Shown here: one piece after another, positions 47,768 through 57,269 of the stretch | How positions within the stretch are numbered: the first letter of the stretch is position 1 | Layout of the letters: each line of letters opens with the position of its first letter | NCBI GenBank assembly: GCA_963664935.2 | Contig: CAXXSE010000006.1 | Span: 806,001-870,000, forward strand | Direction: 5' to 3' | Source of the DNA: G963664935 sp963664935 | GTDB lineage: Bacteria > Pseudomonadota > Gammaproteobacteria > Methylococcales > G963664935 | DNA: 64,000 nt | Notes under the pieces: generated by a model | Database searches by the model: none | Told to the model about the DNA's origin: nothing | Seen by the model: only the letters and a program-made list of their open reading frames with translations | Translations under genes and position numbers: made by a program

Positions 47768-48366
47768 GGATCGCTTGTAGCTACTCCAGACAAAGGGTGT
47801 ATGGCAACCCATCTGACGCGTTGTGTGATAAAGCTCTGCTCACCAGGACTGACGAGGAAAATGTATTTGACAGCAACGATTCGATTGGCGCATTCGAGGG
47901 CAGAAGGTGATGGCGCGGAAGCCTGGTACCTGATGTGTCAAAATTTTTCCCAAACATGAAAAAGGGCATTCAGTACAAAAAACGAATCGTCTTTGTTAGA
48001 GGCTTTGGTGATAAAAATTCGGCCTACAAAAGCTTGCACAAAAGTTAATGGCTTAGCTTTCTCCATGGAAGCCGTGGAAATTCCAAAAGGTCTTTTGAAC
48101 ATCAATGCGTTGATGAATTTTCGAACGAGATCAATGAGGATTGCATGTTGAAAATATAGCGATCATGCACCTTTTTGAATTAATGATCGGACTATAAATT
48201 CGTAGACGTATACTTCCTAAAACGCTTACCAAAGTGAACACCCATTCAGGAATCAGTGTTCATGGGCCGGAATATGCGGTATTAGCCTTTGTTGTGCTTG
48301 ATTTGTGGCAGGGGTATATTATGCCTGATCAGCTGAAACTTCCGACCTAAGCAGGGTATTAAGAAT
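47768..48366. other. No gene recognised
   Basis: Only short broken frames occur in about 600 bases. I see no clear repeat. It may be degraded coding sequence. Confidence 0.4.
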
Positions 48367-48744
48367 ATGAGACCGAACTCGATAACAATTTTATGCTTAA
48401 TTCTGTTTGTTATTGGCTTCTCTCAACTTACCGGCTCTCTTATCATCGCTGTAGCTGCTCCCAGTTTTCCGTCCATGGTAGCCGTGGCGATCAACGGCGT
48501 TGCGTTATACGCCTATTATGGATTGTGGCAGATGCAGAAATGGAGCGTAATCACTTTTCTGGTGATCTGGATTTTTTACTTCGTGTCGTTATCCTTCTCA
48601 CCAATTCAACGAACTGCGGTAGGGCTATTTCGGGGGTGGGTTATCATATTGGTGACCGGAAGTTACCTTTTTTTCGTGTTGCCTCATTGGAATAAATTGT
48701 CGAATAAAAGGCCTTTTCAACGCATCAGTGGACGTCAGAAATAG
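48367..48744 (+). CDS. Small membrane protein of unknown function
   Basis: The 125-residue protein has four hydrophobic helices (ITILCLILFVIGFSQLTG, FPSMVAVAINGVALYAYYGL, WSVITFLVIWIFYFVSL, WVIILVTGSYLFFVL). No family is recognised. The start ATG at 48367 follows a weak AAGAAT-like site. Length and lack of stops suggest it is real. Confidence 0.6.
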   Translation: MRPNSITILCLILFVIGFSQLTGSLIIAVAAPSFPSMVAVAINGVALYAYYGLWQMQKWSVITFLVIWIFYFVSLSFSPIQRTAVGLFRGWVIILVTGSYLFFVLPHWNKLSNKRPFQRISGRQK

Positions 48745-48804
48745 TTTTCGAAGCTATTCATTAATCATCGGATTATCATTTGGTTTCCTAGTTTTCAACA
48801 ATTT

Positions 48805-49188
48805 TTATGCACTTTTACCAGTATCCGGCATCAACACCCTAGCTGGACACTCGAGGGAGCACTGGTCTTTTGTCCGTAAGTTTAAAATCTCGGCATTCTC
48901 ACAGTCACCGTAAGGATTACCTTCGAGGAAAACTATCGGATAACCGACAGTAAAGTTTAAACACACTGAATGCATACTAAAGTCCACCCCATTGATCAAG
49001 AGCCGGTTATGTAGCAATAGTTTTCCGATTGTATAAACACCCGCCGCCAAACAACCAGTGAGCAAAGTGGGAAAAACAAACGTAAATAGGACCAGTAGTA
49101 TTCTACGGTAAGCGCGCCTTAGCAAGGCTATGCTTGCTTCAAATGACCAAAACTTCGAGAGGGCTATTGGACTTTTATGGTCTAACAA
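48805..49188 (-). CDS. Hypothetical single-helix protein
   Basis: The 127-residue frame has a basic start, one membrane helix (ILLVLFTFVFPTLLTGCLAA) and a Cys-containing outer part (SVCLNF, YGDCENAE, CSLECPARV). No family is recognised. It lies between two genes and might be a true gene, but nothing else supports it. Confidence 0.45.
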   Translation of the reverse strand: MLDHKSPIALSKFWSFEASIALLRRAYRRILLVLFTFVFPTLLTGCLAAGVYTIGKLLLHNRLLINGVDFSMHSVCLNFTVGYPIVFLEGNPYGDCENAEILNLRTKDQCSLECPARVLMPDTGKSA

Positions 49189-49215
49189 ACTTTGGGCTAC
49201 TGGTCAGTAATGCCT

Positions 49216-49380
49216 TTAACTTTTCCTGGATGTCCTAGCGAAAAACGGCGTCATGACTCTATCTACGTTTTTGCTTCCGCAATGCGGGCAGGCTGGCTTG
49301 GCTGACTCATGTTCAGCAATGTGTTCAGTCCGCTCGAACTTCTTCCGACATTCCTTGCATTGGTACTCATAGATTGGCAT
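49216..49380 (-). CDS. FmdB-family zinc-ribbon protein
   Basis: ATG at 49380 encodes 54 residues: MPIYEYQCKECRKKFERTEH, then KPACPHCGSKNVDRVMTPFF. The two CxxC pairs and the MPIYEYxC start are diagnostic for the FmdB/CxxC-CxxC-SSSS family. The longer frame from 49446 is not needed. The function of most members is unknown. Confidence 0.9.
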   Translation of the reverse strand: MPIYEYQCKECRKKFERTEHIAEHESAKPACPHCGSKNVDRVMTPFFARTSRKS

Positions 49381-49589
49381 CTTCCCTCCGTCAAAATCAA
49401 TTTTATCCCGTACAGTTGTGCTCCAGAGAACCCTACAAAAAAACATTTTATCACAATAATTTCAATCGCCAGACTACAACTTGACCACGGCATAGCAGCC
49501 TGATGTAAGCGGTAGGCACGAAGCGATAGCCGATCAATCGAGAAGATTTCAGCATTGGCGTTGAAAGTCTTCTCCTACGAAGCAAGGAC

Positions 49590-49785
49590 CTAAAGTCTAA
49601 ACCTTCCACCAATGCAGTCAACGTGTCTGCACAGTCAGCCTGTATTTTCAGGGTGAGTTCGCTATCGGCCCGGGTACGGCCCAGATTGATGGCGGCGATG
49701 GGTTTATGCATTTTATTCGCAATCTGGCAGAATAAACCATTAAGGATGGATCGATAACCAACACCGCATCGGACTTGCATAGTTC
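49590..49785 (-). pseudogene. Sir2 (NAD-dependent deacylase) C-terminal remnant
   Basis: One frame reads KSDAVLVIDPSLMVYSAR and the next FCQIANKMHKPIAAINLGRT, RADSELTLKIQADCADTLTA, LVEGL. Sir2 proteins have ADAVLVxGSSLMVYSGFRF followed by this stretch. A frameshift lies near 49733. The NAD-binding and catalytic parts are absent. Behind it is a REP-like unit (49780-49840). Confidence 0.65.
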
Positions 49786-49962
49786 GACCGTCCGCTCATG
49801 GCCGAAAGCCGCCATTCGCATCGTACCTACAAATGTCCGCTATCGACCAAGAGGAAACATTCAGAGGGCTACCAGTGGATCTGGATAAACGTTGCAAATC
49901 AGCCACCGACTTTGAGAGGTCAGCTGCATTTGTATATTTGGATAGCCAACCAACAATTTTAC

Positions 49963-50568
49963 CTAAATTCGCAATCTACGCTCTTTTGAAAATCTTATAC
50001 AGTCTGGATCGAGAAACTCGATAAGGTCTACCAACGTATGCTGCAACTTCGTAAGTCTTTCCACAATTTGACTCCTTTCGTTTGAAAGGAAATCAATGTC
50101 CTCTTTCAGTGAATCAAACCAGTACCGAAACTCTTTGCTATTATCCTCCACAAATGCTGCGTATCCACGGCATTGGAGACGGTCTTCATTGCCCATGATC
50201 ATGCATTCCCCGATTGCACGCTGTTCTCCTATGAAAAGTCTGAAATTTCTTCCTAGTCGGCTCGTTAAAAACAAAGAACATACCGTTCCTTGAAGCTCTG
50301 CTAACCTACGTGTGACATCTATTTCTCCAAGATCCATAAACTGAATATCCTTTCGGATTATCTCGGTCCAACAGAGATATTGTGCAATGGCGTACAACGT
50401 ATTTTCTATTGCATATGACCGCTCTCTTTTGCTCCCTTTAACGTAAAAAGCTGGAAGAAAATGTTGACGTATGATATTGAAAATCCTGCTTTGCAACTCA
50501 AAGGCAGCATGCAGTAGAGGTTCCCGATATTTGGACAGAATTTTATCGGCTTCCTCTTTCTTGAGCAT
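49963..50568 (-). CDS. Helical protein of unknown function, partner of a small membrane protein
   Basis: The 201-residue protein is all helical: YREPLLHAAFELQSRIFNII, SYAIENTLYAIAQYLCWTEI, IRKDIQFMDLGEIDVTRRLA, FRLFIGEQRAIGECMIMGNE. The motifs Y-x-x-x-NTLYxxAQYLxWxEIxRxxxQF and GEQRAIGE look strongly conserved, but I know no name for the family. It follows, by 15 bases, a gene for a small membrane protein, so the two form a unit. Intact while neighbours are decayed. Confidence 0.7.
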   Translation of the reverse strand: MLKKEEADKILSKYREPLLHAAFELQSRIFNIIRQHFLPAFYVKGSKRERSYAIENTLYAIAQYLCWTEIIRKDIQFMDLGEIDVTRRLAELQGTVCSLFLTSRLGRNFRLFIGEQRAIGECMIMGNEDRLQCRGYAAFVEDNSKEFRYWFDSLKEDIDFLSNERSQIVERLTKLQHTLVDLIEFLDPDCIRFSKERRLRI

Positions 50569-50583
50569 TTTGTGTTGTTTACG

Positions 50584-50739
50584 TTAAAACTCAGCTAATC
50601 TTGTGTCTCGTTCACTTTCCAACTCGGCCTTCAGCTTAGCTAGTTTCATTTGGCCAATAATGGTAAAACCCGAACCTATTAGTGCTACGATTGCGGAAAT
50701 GATGGCAGCAATGAGTTTGATATCTATCTGTGCATCCAT
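50584..50739 (-). CDS. Small membrane protein with coiled-coil tail
   Basis: ATG at 50739 encodes 51 residues: MDAQIDIKLIAAIISAIVAL, IGSGFTIIGQ (one membrane helix), then a charged helix MKLAKLKAELESERDTRLAE. It is directly upstream of the 201-residue protein gene on the same strand. Such short anchors often hold or sense a partner at the membrane; this is inference. Confidence 0.65.
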   Translation of the reverse strand: MDAQIDIKLIAAIISAIVALIGSGFTIIGQMKLAKLKAELESERDTRLAEF

Positions 50740-51061
50740 TATCAACAATCTATATGAAAAAAATCGGCTTTGATGCTTAGGTTATACGAGGATAATACTA
50801 CGAGCACGTATGCTATACATAAATAGAATAACATCGTATCGGTAAAAAAAGTATATCGTATTCGTTACAGACAATGGCTGCAATTGGCCGGTAAGCGACC
50901 ATTTCACACAAGGAATAGAAAGCCAGATTGAGATGAATGAGCGATGGTTGCTTACCGAGCCCAAGCGGACGGTGAGACGATGTAAAAATTATTATTAACG
51001 TAACGTCAATATAAGCCGCGCGTTCTTTGCGTCGGCTTGATTTTATTCGTTATACACTTGC
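50740..51061. other. Intergenic with REP-like units
   Basis: At about 50875-50985 the sequence has TTGGCCGGTAAGCGACC and AGCCCAAGCGGACGGTGAGA, related to the dispersed REP-like family. A GCCGCGCGTTC...GTCGGCTTG hairpin-like stretch near 51014-51040 may end transcripts. No gene is seen. Confidence 0.4.
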
Positions 51062-51433
51062 TTAAGCCTCAACAATATCGCCTTTCAAGCTTGAGACAAA
51101 TGCAACTATATCATCGCATTCTTTCTGGGGGACTTCTAAAGCTTTCATAGTCGCGCCAGCATGTTCAAAAAATATAGACCAATCGTTTTCACTAATTTTC
51201 ATACCTCTGTGCGTTATTTTCATGTCCCTTCCTGTGTAATAAATCGGTCCACCAGCATTTGAACATAGGTAATCGATGAGTAATTGTTTTTCCCTTTCAA
51301 TACCATCATCACCTCGATTTTGCCAGAAGCGCCCCAACTGGGTATCAGTCTGCAAACGGGGTAACAAGTTATTTACAAAGGCGGTAATACTGTCATACCC
51401 ACCAAGACGTTCATAAAGTGACTTTTCACGCAT
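51062..51433 (-). CDS. Group 1 truncated hemoglobin
   Basis: The complete 123-residue protein starts MREKSLYERLGGYDSITAFV and has the distal and proximal pattern of group 1 truncated hemoglobins: RLQTDTQLGRFW, KQLLIDYLCSNAGGPIYYTG, RDMKITHRGMKISENDW with the proximal His. It binds O2 or NO and may take part in NO detoxification. It appears intact. Confidence 0.92.
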   Translation of the reverse strand: MREKSLYERLGGYDSITAFVNNLLPRLQTDTQLGRFWQNRGDDGIEREKQLLIDYLCSNAGGPIYYTGRDMKITHRGMKISENDWSIFFEHAGATMKALEVPQKECDDIVAFVSSLKGDIVEA

Positions 51434-52019
51434 AATGTCTCCTCTTTGTTTTGACTACGTATAACCAGTTACTAACCTGTTTCCGGATATCTTGACACTA
51501 TTCATTGAACGTTGGCAACGACAGGGTTGGCTTCAAGCTATTTTCTAGCATGATAACACGACAACTACGAATGATATGCAGAAACAGGATAACTCCTGTT
51601 GATAACCGAACCTGCCTGGATCGCTAACTAAGGCAATAAATTTTTGGCAAAGGCAAATAGGGCAAGGCTGCCCATCGCGCACTCAAATCTGCAAGCTACT
51701 CAAGTATCGACATATCAGTCTTTGAAAAGAAGGATTTTAGTGCGAATCGAATGACAGCTCCTGGCCGATAGCCGCCATTCAACGTGATTTCCTGAACGTC
51801 CGCTTTGGAGTGAAAGCAGACGAAAGAGCGATGGATAAAGTGATCATGGTATAACTGAGATCACCGTTAATTGGTAACGCATTAAGCCCTGCCTGGATTA
51901 TTTCGGGTGGGGCTTTTTTATATCCATTAAAACACGCTTGGCTTAATCCGTAGCGGCCCGTCGAAAGCCAACTATTCTTAAAAAAGTAACAAAATTCTTT
52001 TTGAAAATTAGGGAGTCCG
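51434..52019. other. Intergenic with REP-like unit and terminator
   Basis: A REP-like unit lies at about 51757-51830 (GCTCCTGGCCGATAGCCGCC ... GTCCGCTTTGGAGTG). At 51884-51919 AAGCCC and GGGGCTT with following T run form an intrinsic terminator on the plus strand, without a clear upstream gene. The promoter of the collagen-like gene should lie after it. Confidence 0.5.
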
Positions 52020-52667
52020 ATGAACGTATTACGATTGATGATTGTGGCTATTTTACTCTTCTCTTTCCCAATACTTGCCACGGCACAAACTATTTACGCA
52101 TGTGCTAAGAATTCAAACGGTAGACTTCGTGTGGTTTCTGCGGCCAACCAGTGTAGAAATTCCGAGACACCGATATCGTGGAATAGTACCGGGCCGGAAG
52201 GTCCACAAGGAGGTGTTGGTCCACAGGGTCCGCAAGGGGATATCGGGCTTGAAGGCCCAACGGGAATACCGGGATCGAGTGGTACTATGTTTCAATTTGT
52301 AGGAGTTACGACTACGACTCATGTTGGTGGATCAGGTATTCGCACATTCACGGAAGCGTGCCAGCAAGATTATCCTGGCAGTCGTATGTGCTCAAGTAAA
52401 GAGTATATAGAAACGGTTGATTTCCCGGCCAAGGGTTCATTTTTTGGTGCTTGGATTAGGCCGACATTTTCGCCAATAGCTGCTGGTGGAATTACGGCGG
52501 CTGATATTTCTGGAATAACCAGCCAGCCGTTCAACTTTACATGCGGAGGGTGGCGCTCGGTTGGGCAAGCGCTAGGACTATCTGTTTCAGACGCAGGGCA
52601 GTTTGGAATAGGAGTGGCAACCTGTGGTAGCTCAATCCCGATTGCCTGTTGCGCTCCACCTCAATAA
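52020..52667 (+). CDS. Secreted protein with short collagen-like repeat
   Basis: ATG at 52020 gives 215 residues: signal peptide (LRLMIVAILLFSFPILATAQ), a small Cys-containing module (TIYACAKNSNGRLRVVSA, CRNSETPISWNSTG), nine or so Gly-X-Y triplets (GPEGPQGGVGPQGPQGDIG onward), and a C-terminal domain with several Cys (TCGGWRSVGQALGLS, CGSSIPIACCAPP). Such bacterial collagen-like proteins are on the cell surface or secreted. It is intact. Confidence 0.85.
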   Translation: MNVLRLMIVAILLFSFPILATAQTIYACAKNSNGRLRVVSAANQCRNSETPISWNSTGPEGPQGGVGPQGPQGDIGLEGPTGIPGSSGTMFQFVGVTTTTHVGGSGIRTFTEACQQDYPGSRMCSSKEYIETVDFPAKGSFFGAWIRPTFSPIAAGGITAADISGITSQPFNFTCGGWRSVGQALGLSVSDAGQFGIGVATCGSSIPIACCAPPQ

Positions 52668-53597
52668 ACAAAGTTACCCGGGTTTAATCTGGAATAAACT
52701 GATTACACGTACCCTGCAACTTAAAAAATCATTTCATTACATCAAGCTTTTTCGGGGTGGGTTGTTCGCTTTAACGATTTATTAACAGCCACAATAACAG
52801 CTACATATTCCATGATTAGTGTCATTTGTTTAGCCGTGAAGTGGTTAATAATTCAGTAATGTATTGATTTAATGGAGCTGGTGGACAGATTCGAGCTGAC
52901 GACCTGCTGATTACAAATCAAGCAACAAGATTATACCTTGTTGAATTTATTAACTATATGAAGGACGCTCGTTGCATTAAATGCACTACCTTTCATAACA
53001 ATGCATAACTAATCCACGCAAAAATCCCGCACCTTATTCGGATGCGAAAACCAAACATTTTCGGCGTGGTCTCATTTCAAAGAACCAGATTGTGGGCTAT
53101 TTATAATCTACGGAGTGTATAAACAGGGATTAGTACACAAACGAGAACGAATCTTTTAGATATACCACGAGTTGTTGTGATGGGATTCCCCTATACCAAT
53201 AAAATATAGCGAATGTTTATTGGATATTCATCGGTTTTTGCATTAAAGAGGTGGGTTTACAACTCTTTATTACATTGTTACAATTTTCGCCCCTTTGTAA
53301 CTAGCGTCTGCGGAAGAAGTTCGCGATTGCTTTCTTGACCGGTAGCAGAATCGTTTTCGTACGATTCATTCAATTCGGTGTCAACTGTTATAGATTTGAC
53401 TTAGCTCAATTTCCTGACGGTTCGAGGAGAATACACTCCATGTTATTCAATAAGACCCTTACGCAGACCTGAAGCGCCACGGCCCCGCAATAGAAAGCTT
53501 GTAAAAACCGTGGCTTAGTATCCAATCAGATTTGATCCACTAATTTGCATCTGGTTTGCAGAAAGTGATTACAACGTCAAGATTCGAGAGGCTCAAA
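52668..53597. other. Long gene-free stretch before ppsA
   Basis: It contains the tRNA fragment at 52873-52926 (listed separately) and a hairpin CCACGG / CCGTGG at about 53477-53513. Otherwise I see no gene. Promoter and regulation of ppsA should lie in its last part. Confidence 0.5.
52873..52926 (-). tRNA. 3' fragment of a tRNA-Thr(TGT) gene
   Basis: Read on the minus strand the sequence has the anticodon loop (TGATTTGTAATCAGC, anticodon TGT), variable loop (AGGTCG), T arm (TCAGCTCGAATCTG) and the 3' acceptor CACCAGC-TCCA with encoded CCA. The 5' half (D arm and acceptor 5' strand GCTGGTG) is missing. One extra T disturbs the anticodon stem. Such 3' pieces commonly arise when an element integrates into a tRNA gene. 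Confidence 0.65.
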
Positions 53598-56024
53598 ATG
53601 ACACGACAAAAATTCATCCGCTGGTTCGAAACTCTCAGCCTGGAAGATGTGGCTATAGTTGGCGGTAAAAACGCCTCACTTGGTGAGCTATATCGCGATC
53701 TGACGACGCAGGGCGTTCCGGTGCCGAACGGTTTTGCTGTTACCGCTGGGGCCTATCGTTACATTTTAGACCAGGCTGGAGCTTGGGATGGCTTACATCA
53801 AGCTTTGGATGGACTTGATCCGGATAATATGGAAGATTTGAGTGACAGAGCGAGGCGTTGCCGAACGCTTATTTATTCAGTAGGCATTCCCCAACGGCTT
53901 GAGTCCGAAATTCTGGCAGCTTATACCAAGCTTGAAAGTGACTGCGGGGGTGACCTTAGCGTTGCGGTACGCAGTTCCGCAACAGCGGAAGATCTCCCAA
54001 ACGCTAGTTTTGCTGGCCAGCACGATAGCTATTTAAATGTTTCGGGCGCGGATTCCCTTCTTGATTCTTGTCGGCGATGTTTCGCTAGCCTATTCACAGA
54101 TCGAGCAATCCGCTACCGAATCGATAACGGCTATGGTCACTTTGATGTTGCTTTGTCAATTGGTGTCATGAAGATGGTCCGTTCCGATATGGGTAGCAGC
54201 GGTGTCATGTTCACCTTGGATACGGAATCCGGCTTTCGAGACGTGGTTTTCATAACCGCGGCCTATGGACTTGGTGAAACCATCGTCCAAGGCCAAGTCG
54301 AAACAGACGAATTTTATGTTCATAACCCTACCTTTAAGGAGGGGATTCGCAAGGTCTTGCGGCATCGATTGGGCCAGAAAAAAATCCGTATGATATACAG
54401 CGACGGCGACAAAGATGGAAAAACAAAAATCATTCCCACCTCACAAAAAATGCAAGAATCTTTCAGCATTAGTGATAAGGATGTGTTGATGTTAGCGGAT
54501 TTTGCAATAAAAATTGAGGAGCACTACAGCGCAAAGGCCGGGGAGCCCCGACCTATGGATATTGAATGGGCCAAAGATGGGGCCGACGGTGAATTGTATA
54601 TTGTACAAGCCCGTCCGGAAACCGTTGCATCTCAAATGCGACAGGACATAATTAAGCAATATACGCTAAAAGGAACAGCCAAAATTGAAGTCACCGGCCG
54701 AGCGGTTGGCGACAAAATCCAAGCCGGGACAGTCAGGATAATCCAAGACGTGCACCATCTCGGAGAATTCAAAGACGGAGAAATCTTGGTTGCCGATACG
54801 ACCTCACCTGATTGGGTTGCGGTAATGAAAAAAGCGGCGGCAATCGTCACTAATCACGGGGGACGAACTTGTCACTCGGCTATTGTGGCTCGAGAATTGG
54901 GCATCCCCGCCGTGGTCGGAACAGGCAATGCCACGACGGTATTGAAAAACGGAGAAACAGTCACCGTCTCATGTGCTAGCGGTGCTAGCGGATATGTTTA
55001 CCAGGGATCCATTCCTTTCGAGATCAGGGAAACCAATTTGAGTCATCTGCCACGTCCGCGAACCAAGATCATGGTAAACGTCGGAGAACCCGAACGAGCT
55101 TTTTCCGTGGCCATGATCCCTAATGACGGCGTGGGTCTCGCTCGGCTGGAATTTATCATAAGCGAATCGGTCAAAGCGCATCCGATGGCTTTACTGCATC
55201 CTGAGCGAGTGAAGGATCAAAAAACTCGGAAGTTCATTGAACAACTGACCAAACAATACGCATCAGGAACAGACTTCTTCGTTGAAAAACTTTCGGAGGG
55301 CATAGCGATGATCGCCGCGGCTTTTTATCCGAAGCCAGTCATCGTCCGGATGTCAGATTTTAAGACAAACGAGTACGCCAATCTTATTGGAGGGAAATCG
55401 TTTGAACCGACAGAAGAGAATCCAATGCTAGGGTTTAGGGGTGCATCCAGGTATACACATCCCGATTATCGGAAAGGTTTCGCGTTGGAATGCGCGGCAA
55501 TGAAACGGGTCAGGGAGGAGATGGGGTTTTCAAATGTTAAACTGATGATTCCGTTTTGCCGGCGCGTATCCGAAGCTGAAAAGGTGTTAAAAGCTTTAAC
55601 GGAGCATGGCTTAATACGCGGCCAGGATGGTTTAGAGGTTTATATGATGTGCGAAATACCTAATAATGTTTTGCGGATTGACGCATTTTGCAAATTATTC
55701 GATGGCGTATCAATCGGCTCGAATGATCTGACTAAGCTCGTTTTGGGTGTAGACCGCGATTCCGAAAAAGTTGCCTTCGATTTCGATGAACGTGATCCTG
55801 GTGTGATGGAAATGATCCGCTTGGCAATTGATGGTGCTCGACGCAACCATCGGTATTGTGGAATATGTGGCCAAGCGCCTTCCGACTATCCCGAAATCGC
55901 GGAATTTCTGGTGCGCCAGGGCATCGAATCTATAAGCCTAAGCCCGGATGCAGTATTGTCAACTACGCAACAAGTTTTGCAAATCGAATCCGACCTCGAT
56001 CGTCAAAGTGCCCGCACCGCTTAA
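53598..56024 (+). CDS. ppsA: Phosphoenolpyruvate synthase
   Basis: ATG at 53598 gives 808 residues. The N-terminal ATP-binding domain has VGGKNASLGELYRDL and RSSATAEDLPNASFAGQHDS, the middle has TNHGGRTCHSAIVARELGIP with the phosphorylated His, and the C-terminal barrel has IGSNDLTKLVLGVDRDS and YCGICGQAPSDYPE with the catalytic Cys. It converts pyruvate and ATP to PEP for gluconeogenesis. It is intact. The longer frame upstream (53556) lacks conservation. Confidence 0.95.
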   Translation: MTRQKFIRWFETLSLEDVAIVGGKNASLGELYRDLTTQGVPVPNGFAVTAGAYRYILDQAGAWDGLHQALDGLDPDNMEDLSDRARRCRTLIYSVGIPQRLESEILAAYTKLESDCGGDLSVAVRSSATAEDLPNASFAGQHDSYLNVSGADSLLDSCRRCFASLFTDRAIRYRIDNGYGHFDVALSIGVMKMVRSDMGSSGVMFTLDTESGFRDVVFITAAYGLGETIVQGQVETDEFYVHNPTFKEGIRKVLRHRLGQKKIRMIYSDGDKDGKTKIIPTSQKMQESFSISDKDVLMLADFAIKIEEHYSAKAGEPRPMDIEWAKDGADGELYIVQARPETVASQMRQDIIKQYTLKGTAKIEVTGRAVGDKIQAGTVRIIQDVHHLGEFKDGEILVADTTSPDWVAVMKKAAAIVTNHGGRTCHSAIVARELGIPAVVGTGNATTVLKNGETVTVSCASGASGYVYQGSIPFEIRETNLSHLPRPRTKIMVNVGEPERAFSVAMIPNDGVGLARLEFIISESVKAHPMALLHPERVKDQKTRKFIEQLTKQYASGTDFFVEKLSEGIAMIAAAFYPKPVIVRMSDFKTNEYANLIGGKSFEPTEENPMLGFRGASRYTHPDYRKGFALECAAMKRVREEMGFSNVKLMIPFCRRVSEAEKVLKALTEHGLIRGQDGLEVYMMCEIPNNVLRIDAFCKLFDGVSIGSNDLTKLVLGVDRDSEKVAFDFDERDPGVMEMIRLAIDGARRNHRYCGICGQAPSDYPEIAEFLVRQGIESISLSPDAVLSTTQQVLQIESDLDRQSARTA

Positions 56025-56051
56025 TTCTTCCAAAACACGCCAATATCTAAC

Positions 56052-57230
56052 ATGTCTGCCGTTGCACCTGTTCTTATCACACTAGGCAGCTTGTTTCTGG
56101 TTGGTCTTTTGGCTGATCTTATTGGACGGCATACTGTATTGCCAAGGATTACGGTGTTATTGATGGCCGGAATTGCAATTGGTCCATCGGCTCTTGATAT
56201 ACTTCCGGCCTTCACTGAACAATGGTTTCCAGTGTTAACCGATATCGCCCTTGCCATGGTCGGATTTCTATTGGGACAAAAGCTTACTGTTAGTGGATTG
56301 AGGGAACTAGGATCCACTGTTTTTGCCTTGTCCCTTGGTGAAGCGATAATGGCTGCATTACTGACAGGTACAATCCTGTTCCTAATAGGCGTTCCGATCG
56401 AGGTGGCGCTCATACTTGCTGGCGTCGCTCCAGCCAGTGACCCCGTTGCTACGCTTGATGTTGTACGGGAAATCGAGGCGAAAGGCCGGTTTACCGACAC
56501 GTTACTGGATATCGTTGCCATCGATGATGCTTTGGGGCTCCTTCTGTTTAGTCTACTACTTGCCGGCGCTCAGGCTGTAGCCGGTGACGGAGACGTCGGT
56601 GGCGTTCTCGCTATCGGGCTTACAGATGTCGTTGGTGCGTTGTTGTTAGGATTGTTAATGGGATTGCCTATGGCTTTTGTTACCGGTCGCGTGGAGCCTG
56701 GAGAACCTATTCAGGCGGAAGCGCTCGGCTGGGTGTTACTGTGCAGCGGGCTGGCTGAATGGCTGGAAATTTCTTTCATCCTTTCTGCCATGGCGATGGG
56801 TGTTGTAGTCGCTAATTTTGCCAAGCACCACAAGCGTCCGTTTCACGCCATCGAAGGGGTTGAGTGGCCGTTTATGATTTTGTTTTTTCTGTTGGCCGGG
56901 GCTGCGTTACGTATTGACTCGTTGATCGATGTAGGGGTCTGGGGTGTAGCGTGTATCGCCTTGAGAGCACTGGGTCTTATTACGGGAGCGATGATTGGAG
57001 GCTTATTTAGCGGAACTGATCGAGAGATTAGCCGTTGGATCGGATTCGCATTATTGCCGCAGGCTGGTGTGGCTCTTGGGATGGTGTTGATGGCGTCTCA
57101 GCGGTTTCCCGAATTTCGGGAAATTTTATTGCCTATTGTGCTCGGATCGACCGTATTTTTTGAATTGATCGGCCCGGTTATTACGCGTCTGGTATTATTT
57201 CGGGTTGGAGATGCCGACAAGATGCCTTAA
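56052..57230 (+). CDS. Cation/proton antiporter (CPA2-like)
   Basis: The 392-residue protein has 11-12 helices. Signatures are LIGRHTVLPRITVLLMAGIA, GVAPASDPVATLDVVREIEA with the ion-binding Asp, and DIVAIDDALGLLLFSLLLAG with a second Asp pair. No C-terminal NAD-binding domain follows. It exchanges Na+ or K+ for H+. The gene starts 27 bases after ppsA and converges on the N-ATPase operon; both may serve sodium export. Confidence 0.88.
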   Translation: MSAVAPVLITLGSLFLVGLLADLIGRHTVLPRITVLLMAGIAIGPSALDILPAFTEQWFPVLTDIALAMVGFLLGQKLTVSGLRELGSTVFALSLGEAIMAALLTGTILFLIGVPIEVALILAGVAPASDPVATLDVVREIEAKGRFTDTLLDIVAIDDALGLLLFSLLLAGAQAVAGDGDVGGVLAIGLTDVVGALLLGLLMGLPMAFVTGRVEPGEPIQAEALGWVLLCSGLAEWLEISFILSAMAMGVVVANFAKHHKRPFHAIEGVEWPFMILFFLLAGAALRIDSLIDVGVWGVACIALRALGLITGAMIGGLFSGTDREISRWIGFALLPQAGVALGMVLMASQRFPEFREILLPIVLGSTVFFELIGPVITRLVLFRVGDADKMP

Positions 57231-57269
57231 ATAGCCGCCAATGCTTTTCGAAATGCTTTTTTTTCCGTT

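Noticed and set aside
26080..51830. CRISPR array
   Set aside because: The dispersed repeat units are kilobases apart, variable and not evenly spaced; no cas genes are present.
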